A program made the translations under genes and the position numbers. Shown in pieces: positions 32,491-37,633 of a DNA stretch of 37,633 nucleotides; position 1 is the stretch's first letter; each line of letters starts with the position of its first letter. The notes under the pieces were generated by a model, which was not told where the DNA came from, made no database searches, and saw nothing but the letters and a program-made list of their open reading frames with translations. Location: the NCBI RefSeq assembly GCF_000802365.1, contig NZ_JSZE01000009.1:1-37633 (forward strand). Reading direction: 5' to 3'. The DNA comes from Xanthomonas cannabis pv. cannabis. GTDB lineage: Bacteria; Pseudomonadota; Gammaproteobacteria; Xanthomonadales; Xanthomonadaceae.

Positions 32491-33816
32491 ATGTCCCTGT
32501 CCCCCAAGCGTGATTCGCGTCTGCCCGTCACCGTGCTGTCCGGCTTTCTGGGCGCCGGCAAGACCACCTTGCTCAATCGCATCCTGCATAACCGCGAGGG
32601 CCTGCGCGTGGCGGTGATCGTCAACGACATGAGCGAGATCAACATCGATGCGCAGCTGGTGCGCGAGGGCGGTGCGGCCCTGCGGCGCACCGAAGAGACA
32701 CTGGTGGAATTCAGCAATGGCTGCATCTGCTGCACCCTGCGCGATGATCTGCTTCAGGAAGTGCGGCGGTTGGCCGAACACGGCGGCTACGACTACCTGC
32801 TGATCGAATCGACCGGCATTGCCGAGCCGATGCCGGTGGCGGCCACCTTCGCCGTGCGCGATGCCGATGGCTTCAGCCTGTCGGATATCGCCCGTCTGGA
32901 CACCATGGTGACCGTGGTGGATGGCTGCCGTTTTCTGCAGGACTTCGGCTCGGTCGCGACCCTGGCCGAACTGCGGCAGCAGGCCGGCCCGGACGACACG
33001 CGCGGACTGGTGCAATTGCTCGGCGAGCAGGTGGAGTTCGCCGACGTGCTGGTGATCAGCAAGTGCGACCGCATCGACCCGGCGCAGCTGCAGCGCCTGC
33101 GCGCGGTGCTGCGTGCGCTCAATCGCGAGGCGGCGATCGTGGATGCGGCCCATGGCAATGTGCCCTTGCAGCAGCTGCTCGATACCCGGCGCTTCGACTT
33201 CACCCGTGCGCAGCTGGCGCCGGGGTGGATGCAGGAACTGCGCGGCCAGCACACGCCGGAAACCGAGCAGTACGGCATCAGCAGTTTCGTGTATCGCGCA
33301 CGTCGGCCGTTCCACCCGCAGCGCTTCGCGCGCATGGTGGGCAGCGGTCTGCCACAGGTGATTCGCAGCAAGGGATTCTTCTGGCTGGCCAGCCGTATGG
33401 ACTGGGTGGGCGAATTGTCCAGCGTCGGCGGCGCCACCCAGACCAGTGCGGCTGGCTTCTGGTTTGCCGCACGCCATCGCGTGGATGCGCAGGCGATCGG
33501 CCAGCCACAGCAAACCAGCATCACCCCGCTGCCCTACACCGATATCGGCTGGCAGCGGCAACAGACGCACTGCTGGAGCGCGCCGCTGCCGCAGCTGCAC
33601 GAAGTGGGGGACCCCAACGAATATGCCGCCATGCAGCGGCTCTGGCACCCGCTGTGGGGCGATCGCCGCCAGGAGCTGGCGGTGATCGGCGTGGACATGG
33701 ATGCACCGCGCACCCGCGCGGCGCTGGATGCCTGCCTGCTCAGCGACCAGGAATTGCGCCAGGGTCCGGCACACTGGCAGCTGCTGGATGACCCGTTCCC
33801 GCACTGGGAGCGCTAA
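32491..33816 (+). CDS. COG0523 (CobW/ZigA-type) zinc metallochaperone GTPase
   Basis: A 441-residue G3E-family GTPase. Walker A is LSGFLGAGKTTLLNRIL; the metal-binding motif is NGCICCTLRDDL; the guanine-specifying SKCD follows in VLVISKCDRID. The C-terminal domain (EQYGISSFVYRARRPFHPQRF, a region typical of CobW_C) completes the family pattern. Length is close to ZigA-type proteins that serve zinc enzymes under zinc limitation. A Zur-like palindrome upstream supports zinc control. The start is ATG 32491; an AGG sits about nine bases upstream. Confidence 0.93.
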   Translation: MSLSPKRDSRLPVTVLSGFLGAGKTTLLNRILHNREGLRVAVIVNDMSEINIDAQLVREGGAALRRTEETLVEFSNGCICCTLRDDLLQEVRRLAEHGGYDYLLIESTGIAEPMPVAATFAVRDADGFSLSDIARLDTMVTVVDGCRFLQDFGSVATLAELRQQAGPDDTRGLVQLLGEQVEFADVLVISKCDRIDPAQLQRLRAVLRALNREAAIVDAAHGNVPLQQLLDTRRFDFTRAQLAPGWMQELRGQHTPETEQYGISSFVYRARRPFHPQRFARMVGSGLPQVIRSKGFFWLASRMDWVGELSSVGGATQTSAAGFWFAARHRVDAQAIGQPQQTSITPLPYTDIGWQRQQTHCWSAPLPQLHEVGDPNEYAAMQRLWHPLWGDRRQELAVIGVDMDAPRTRAALDACLLSDQELRQGPAHWQLLDDPFPHWER

Positions 33817-33881
33817 GCCCGGCGTGCTGGCGCATGACGCGCACGGCCATCGTGCACGTCATCACGCCACGACGCGCTGCG

Positions 33882-34763
33882 TCAGCGTGATCCCCACGCG
33901 ATCACTGCGATCGCCACCACCGCCAATGCCAGGCCCACGCGGGTCCAGCGTGTGGTGCGTTCGCCAAAGCCCAGCATGCCGACCAGCGCGCCGAGCACCA
34001 CCACACCGATGTTCATCGCCGCAAACACCGTGGCAGGGCTATGCGCCAGGTGTTGATGCGCACGCACGTAGAACAGGATGTTGCCGAAGTTGAGCACGCC
34101 CAGCAGCAAGCCGGCGGCGATGCTGGGCAGGTGCAGGCGATGACCACGTCGCACGCGCAACACCTGCGCGCACAGCAGCAGCGCAAAGGCGAGGGCAAAG
34201 CACAGCGTCAATGCAGTGAGCGAGGGCGTGCCCGACAGCGCGATGGTCTTGAGCAACACATCGATCAGCGCAAAACCGGCCCAGACGCCCAGTAGCCACG
34301 GCCACGCGCGTGCCTGCACCAGCGGTTCCGACACAGGCTCGACCGCAGGCGCTGCGCGCGGGCGCTGCACGATGCCGACGATGGCCAACACGCCGATGCC
34401 CAGGCCTGCCAGTTTCCAGACCCCGGCGTGCTCGCCGAATACCGTGAATGCGGCTGCAAGCGACAGCAGCAACGACAGCCGCTGGGCCACATCGGTACGC
34501 ACGATTCCGGCCACCCGCACCGAGCGCGCCAACACCAGGAAAATGCCTGGTAACGCGACTGCCAGCCCTAGCAGCGCGAGCCATGGCGTGCCGGGTGCAT
34601 GCAGGCTGGCAAACGACGGTTCGAGCAGTCCCACGGCCAGCACGCTGGCGGTGGCGTAGTTCCAGGTGATGGCCTGAAAGACGTCGATGTCGCGACGCGG
34701 CGCGAGCTTCAACAACACCGACACCAGGACACTGCAAATGACGGCAAACAACAGAAAATGCAT
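33882..34763 (-). CDS. EamA/DMT-family transporter
   Basis: A 293-residue polytopic membrane protein of the drug/metabolite transporter superfamily, with about ten helices: the first FLLFAVICSVLVSVLLKLA, later LALLGLAVALPGIFLVLA, LAGLGIGVLAIVGIV, and the second half ending VGLALAVVAIAVIAWGS. The two EamA-like halves are visible. The ATG at 34763 was chosen because the first helix starts there, though the frame is open for hundreds of codons upstream as antisense to other genes. It is divergent from an alpha/beta hydrolase. The substrate is unknown. Confidence 0.87.
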   Translation of the reverse strand: MHFLLFAVICSVLVSVLLKLAPRRDIDVFQAITWNYATASVLAVGLLEPSFASLHAPGTPWLALLGLAVALPGIFLVLARSVRVAGIVRTDVAQRLSLLLSLAAAFTVFGEHAGVWKLAGLGIGVLAIVGIVQRPRAAPAVEPVSEPLVQARAWPWLLGVWAGFALIDVLLKTIALSGTPSLTALTLCFALAFALLLCAQVLRVRRGHRLHLPSIAAGLLLGVLNFGNILFYVRAHQHLAHSPATVFAAMNIGVVVLGALVGMLGFGERTTRWTRVGLALAVVAIAVIAWGSR

Positions 34764-34829
34764 GGGCAACGCAACGAAGTGTGCAGGCAGGGCGATGAAC
34801 GCGGCCAGCGGGGCGGCTATTATGAGGCC

Positions 34830-35492
34830 ATGTCCAATCCCCCATTCCCCACCGAATCCGCAGCGCTGACGCTGAGCGGGCCTGTCGGTCCGCTCGATGT
34901 CGCGGTGGATCTGCCCGACGCGGACGTGGCCGTGCAACCGGTCACCGCCATCGTCTGCCACCCGCTCTCCACCGAGGGCGGCAGCATGCACAACAAGGTC
35001 GTCACCATGGCCGCACGCGCGCTGCGCGAGCTCGGCATCACCGTGGTGCGTTTCAATTTCCGCAGCGTCGGTACCTCTGCCGGTGTGTTCGATCATGGCG
35101 ATGGCGAGCAGGACGACCTGCGCGCAGTGGCCGAGTGGGTACGCGCGCAGCGGCCGGACGACACGCTGTGGCTGGCCGGTTTCAGCTTCGGCGCGTATGT
35201 GTCGTTGCGCGCCGCCGGAGCGCTGGCGCCGCAGGCGTTGATCTCGATCGCACCGCCGGCGGGGCGCTGGGATTTCAGTGACATGCAGCCGCCGGCGCAG
35301 TGGCTGGTGATCCAGGGCGATGCCGACGAAATCGTCGACCCGCAGGCGGTGTACGACTGGCTGGACACGCTGGAGCAGCAGCCCGAGCTGGTGCGCATGC
35401 CCGACACCAGCCACTTCTTCCACCGCAAATTGATCGACCTGCGCGGTGCGATCCAGCATGGTGTCCGGCGCTGGCTGCCGGCCGCCGTCTGA
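34830..35492 (+). CDS. Alpha/beta hydrolase (COG2945-like)
   Basis: A 220-residue alpha/beta-hydrolase. Family markers are AIVCHPLSTEGGSMHNKVV, VVRFNFRSVGTSAGVFDHGDGEQDDLRA, the nucleophile elbow LAGFSFGAYVSL (GFSFG, Ser nucleophile), the Asp region VIQGDADEIVDPQAVYDW and a terminal TSHFFHRKL histidine. It closely matches the short hydrolases of COG2945, whose substrate is unknown. The ATG at 34830 lies 66 bases from the divergent transporter. ZapE follows after 78 bases on the same strand. Confidence 0.9.
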   Translation: MSNPPFPTESAALTLSGPVGPLDVAVDLPDADVAVQPVTAIVCHPLSTEGGSMHNKVVTMAARALRELGITVVRFNFRSVGTSAGVFDHGDGEQDDLRAVAEWVRAQRPDDTLWLAGFSFGAYVSLRAAGALAPQALISIAPPAGRWDFSDMQPPAQWLVIQGDADEIVDPQAVYDWLDTLEQQPELVRMPDTSHFFHRKLIDLRGAIQHGVRRWLPAAV

Positions 35493-35570
35493 CCGCGGCA
35501 TGGACCACGCGTATCGCCTGGCGATGCGCCGTTGAGCGGGCAGGGCAGCAGCCGGCCCGCGGAGAACGCA

Positions 35571-36665
35571 ATGAGTGAGATGACCCCGTCGCAGCGCTAC
35601 GCCGCCGGCGTACAACGTGGCGACTGGCGCGCCGACCCTGCCCAGCAGGCGGCCCTGGCGGAACTGGACCGTATCCACGAGGCGCTGGTGGACAGCGCGC
35701 AGGATGGCTGGCTGGACCGGCTTTCGGCCTTCTGGAAGAAACCCGAGCCGGTGCGCGGCCTGTATTTCTGGGGCGGAGTCGGCCGCGGCAAGACGTTTCT
35801 GGTCGACCTGTTCTACGACGGCCTGCCGATCAAGCAGAAGTACCGTACCCATTTCCACCGCTTCATGCGCGGCGTGCACGAGCAGCTGCGCGAGCACGCC
35901 GGGCAAAGCGATCCACTGGCCAAGATTGCCCAGCAGTGGCGCGAAAACCTGCGCGTGCTGGTGCTGGACGAATTCTTCGTCACCGACATCGGCGATGCGA
36001 TGTTGCTGGCGCGCCTGCTCGAGCGCCTGTTCGCCGAAGGCGTGACGCTGGTGACTACCTCCAACACCGCGCCGGAAAACCTCTATGCCAACGGCCTGCA
36101 GCGCGACAGCTTCATGCCGGCGATCGGCCTGCTGCAGAAGTTCTGCGTGGAACTCTATGCCGAAGGCACCGAGGATTACCGCATGCGCGCATTGACGCGC
36201 TCGCCGGTGTACCGCGCGCCGCTGGACGCGCAGGCCGACAACTGGCTTGCGCAACGTTGGGGCGAGTTGAGCGGCAATGCCGACGCGCGCGCGGGCAATA
36301 TCGAAATCGAATCGCGCAAGATCCCGGTGCGCGCGCGCGGCAAGAGCATCGCCTGGTTTGACTTTGCCGCGCTGTGCGAAGGCCCGCGCGGACCCAGCGA
36401 CTACATCGAGATCGCGCGCGAATTCACCACCGTGTTGCTTGGCGGCATCCCGCACTTCGACCGCATCAATGAAGACGCCGCGCGTCGCTTCGTCAACCTG
36501 ATCGACGAGTTGTACGACCGCCACGTCAATCTGGTCTGCACCGCGCAGGACGCGCCGCCAGACCTGTACAGCGGCCAGCGCCTGGCCGGCGCATTCGAGC
36601 GCACCGCTTCACGCTTGATCGAGATGCAGAGCGCGGACTACCTGGCAACGGCGCATCGGGCGTGA
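35571..36665 (+). CDS. zapE: Cell division protein ZapE (AFG1-like ATPase)
   Basis: A 364-residue AFG1-like AAA ATPase, known as ZapE, which in Escherichia coli modulates the Z-ring at late division. Walker A reads GLYFWGGVGRGKTFLVD and Walker B LRVLVLDEFFVTDIGDA. FHRFMRGVHEQL and VTLVTTSNTAPENLYANGLQRDSFMPAI are highly typical. The ATG at 35571 follows GGAGA. A 293-base region without a gene separates it from ohrR; no coding frame there is convincing. Confidence 0.95.
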   Translation: MSEMTPSQRYAAGVQRGDWRADPAQQAALAELDRIHEALVDSAQDGWLDRLSAFWKKPEPVRGLYFWGGVGRGKTFLVDLFYDGLPIKQKYRTHFHRFMRGVHEQLREHAGQSDPLAKIAQQWRENLRVLVLDEFFVTDIGDAMLLARLLERLFAEGVTLVTTSNTAPENLYANGLQRDSFMPAIGLLQKFCVELYAEGTEDYRMRALTRSPVYRAPLDAQADNWLAQRWGELSGNADARAGNIEIESRKIPVRARGKSIAWFDFAALCEGPRGPSDYIEIAREFTTVLLGGIPHFDRINEDAARRFVNLIDELYDRHVNLVCTAQDAPPDLYSGQRLAGAFERTASRLIEMQSADYLATAHRA

Positions 36666-36925
36666 GTTGATGGCGTGACAAGCGCAGGCCACAGGAGCGT
36701 TGCGCCGATTGCGTCGCTGCCAGGCTCTTGCAACTGCCGCGTCACAGCCGGCAGGTCTTACACCAGGGACGATGCCTCCCTTCAAGTGAAGCGCTCTGAG
36801 GGCAGCGGTAAGGTCGCGCAGCCAATGGCCGGCGATGCGCTCCCGATTTATTTATCGCTCGGAGGGCTGCGCTGCGGGACTGCGGCAAATCGTGGCTGTG
36901 ATGATCGCCCACGCAAAGTCGCTTG

Positions 36926-36936
36926 CTATTGAGTAG
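36926..36936. promoter_or_regulatory. Candidate OhrR box upstream of ohrR
   Basis: CTATTGAGTAG is an imperfect palindrome ending 22 bases before the ohrR ATG. It shares the pattern CTATT-N-A-N-TAG with the site before ohr. It would fit autorepression by OhrR. Confidence 0.5.
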
Positions 36937-36958
36937 CGCGCGATGTAAAGTGCAACCC

Positions 36959-37411
36959 ATGGACACCGCCACCGCCCGGACAAACGCACTGCTGCAGCTC
37001 GACAACCAGCTGTGCTTTGCGCTGTATTCGGCCAATCTGGCGATGCACAAGCTCTACCGCGGGCTGCTGAAGGGGCTGGACCTGACCTATCCGCAGTACC
37101 TGGTGATGCTGGTGCTGTGGCAGACCGACAGCCGCAGCGTGTCGGAGATCGGCGAGCGCCTGCACCTGGATTCGGCCACGCTGACGCCGCTGCTTAAGCG
37201 GCTGCAGGCCGCCGGTCTGGTGACGCGCACGCGCGCTGCCGTCGACGAGCGTCAAGTCATCATTGCGCTGACCGATGCCGGCCGCGCGCTGCGCAGCAAG
37301 GCCGGTGGCGTGCCAGAGCAGGTGCTGTGTGCGTCGTCCTGCTCGTTGGATGAACTGGTCCAGCTCAAGCAGGATCTGGAAAAGCTACGCGCCAGCCTGG
37401 GCGTGGGATAA
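36959..37411 (+). CDS. ohrR: OhrR, organic-hydroperoxide-sensing MarR-family repressor
   Basis: A 150-residue MarR-type regulator. The reactive cysteine is in [12 protein letters not shown] (C19 from this start), followed by the winged-helix [37 protein letters not shown] and the wing [18 protein letters not shown]. Two more cysteines lie near the end, C124 and C128. In the two-cysteine Xanthomonas OhrR a resolving cysteine occupies the corresponding C-terminal position, so oxidation by lipid or organic hydroperoxides should form a disulfide and release DNA. The ATG at 36959 starts the conserved sequence. ohr follows about 100 bases downstream. Confidence 0.94.
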   Translation: MDTATARTNALLQLDNQLCFALYSANLAMHKLYRGLLKGLDLTYPQYLVMLVLWQTDSRSVSEIGERLHLDSATLTPLLKRLQAAGLVTRTRAAVDERQVIIALTDAGRALRSKAGGVPEQVLCASSCSLDELVQLKQDLEKLRASLGVG

Positions 37412-37452
37412 GGCGGGTCGTCGCGCCCTGCTACCGTCTGATACATCGCACC

Positions 37453-37463
37453 CTATTAAATAG
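37453..37463. promoter_or_regulatory. Candidate OhrR box upstream of ohr
   Basis: CTATTAAATAG is a perfect palindrome (five-base arms around one base), 46 bases before the ohr ATG. It matches the imperfect site before ohrR at most positions, so both genes probably respond to the same repressor. Confidence 0.6.
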
Positions 37464-37508
37464 TTGCCGATTCACTCACCGCGCATTGCGCTCATCAGGA
37501 GAACCACC

Positions 37509-37633
37509 ATGGCCTCACCCGAAAAGATCCTCTACACCGCCCACGCCACCGCAACCGGCGGTCGCGAAGGCCGTGCGGTGTCCTCGGACAGCGCGCTCGA
37601 CGCCAAGCTGTCCACCCCGCGTGAGCTCGGCGG
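37509..37633 (+). CDS. ohr: Organic hydroperoxide resistance protein Ohr, 5' part
   Basis: The N-terminal 41 or so residues of Ohr, the thiol peroxidase that reduces organic hydroperoxides. The visible sequence, KILYTAHATATGGREGRAVS followed by LDAKLSTPRELGG, is diagnostic of the family. The ATG at 37509 follows AGGAGAACCACC. The gene is cut by the window end, so the catalytic cysteines are not seen. Its position after ohrR, with a matching palindrome, is the classic Xanthomonas arrangement. Confidence 0.93.
   Translation, partial: MASPEKILYTAHATATGGREGRAVSSDSALDAKLSTPRELG

Noticed and set aside
30324-33804. Long minus-strand frames opposite the nuclease and COG0523 genes
   Set aside because: They are mirror frames of genes with full catalytic motifs and have His/Gln/Arg-rich sequence without domains.
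33882-36524. 880-codon open frame on the minus strand
   Set aside because: Only the first part downstream of 34763 encodes the EamA transporter; the rest is antisense to the hydrolase and zapE genes, whose motifs are clear, and is a product of high G/C.
36666-36958. A small gene between zapE and ohrR
   Set aside because: The 85-codon frame there has no recognisable sequence and no ribosome binding site.

Overview
The window looks like a chromosomal segment of a Xanthomonas species. It is GC-rich, has no rRNA, tRNA, insertion sequence, prophage or CRISPR that I could find, and carries a gene set familiar from that genus: divergent LysR/aceB-aceA, a cNMP-binding GGDEF protein beside a class III nucleotide cyclase, a leucine-catabolism operon under a TetR regulator, and a two-cysteine OhrR with ohr. 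Species-level placement is inference.

Layout. 1-519 is the 3' part of signal peptidase I. 599-3310 is a TetR regulator divergent from a metallo-beta-lactamase-fold hydrolase and an overlapping short-chain dehydrogenase; the dehydrogenase is broken by an in-frame amber codon, and a 7-1-7 palindrome lies in the divergent promoter. 3454-6119 holds a glyoxalase-fold protein, an AraC-type regulator and a CPA2 cation/proton antiporter. 6492-10710 is the glyoxylate shunt: LysR regulator, malate synthase, isocitrate lyase and a classical terminator.

10833-16108 is the most interesting part. A CNB-GGDEF protein and a class III cyclase-TPR membrane protein are three bases apart. I recall homologues of this pair being described in X. 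campestris as a cGMP to c-di-GMP relay. Next to them sit a 105-residue nitrile-hydratase-leader-like peptide (convergent with the cyclase) and a SagB-like FMN dehydrogenase (divergent from the peptide). Together this looks like a RiPP locus tied to cyclic-nucleotide signalling, lacking the usual YcaO or lanthionine synthetase nearby. Base composition drops inside the cyclase gene at the start of its transmembrane segment and stays lower through the peptide and dehydrogenase. A 37-codon ORF with a good ribosome binding site directly follows the dehydrogenase.

16105-19449 holds an exported cyclase-family (kynurenine-formamidase-like) protein and an S9 lipoprotein peptidase. 19549-25288 is a leucine/isovalerate operon (isovaleryl-CoA dehydrogenase, carboxylase beta and alpha subunits) divergent from a TetR regulator. 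25375-26267 is an Xre-RES toxin-antitoxin pair. 26280-29206 is a four-gene inner-membrane/periplasmic operon (DUF4198, DUF3649, PepSY-TM, DUF3325) of the type tied to iron-siderophore handling. 29487-32003 has a membrane-anchored cytochrome c and an ExeM/NucH-type secreted nuclease. 32046-33816 is a MerC-like protein divergent from a COG0523 zinc GTPase with a Zur-like box between them. 33882-36665 holds an EamA transporter, an alpha/beta hydrolase and ZapE. 36959 to the end is ohrR and the start of ohr, each preceded by a similar CTATT-N-A-N-TAG palindrome.

All calls come from reading the sequence and from memory of protein families. No database search was run.
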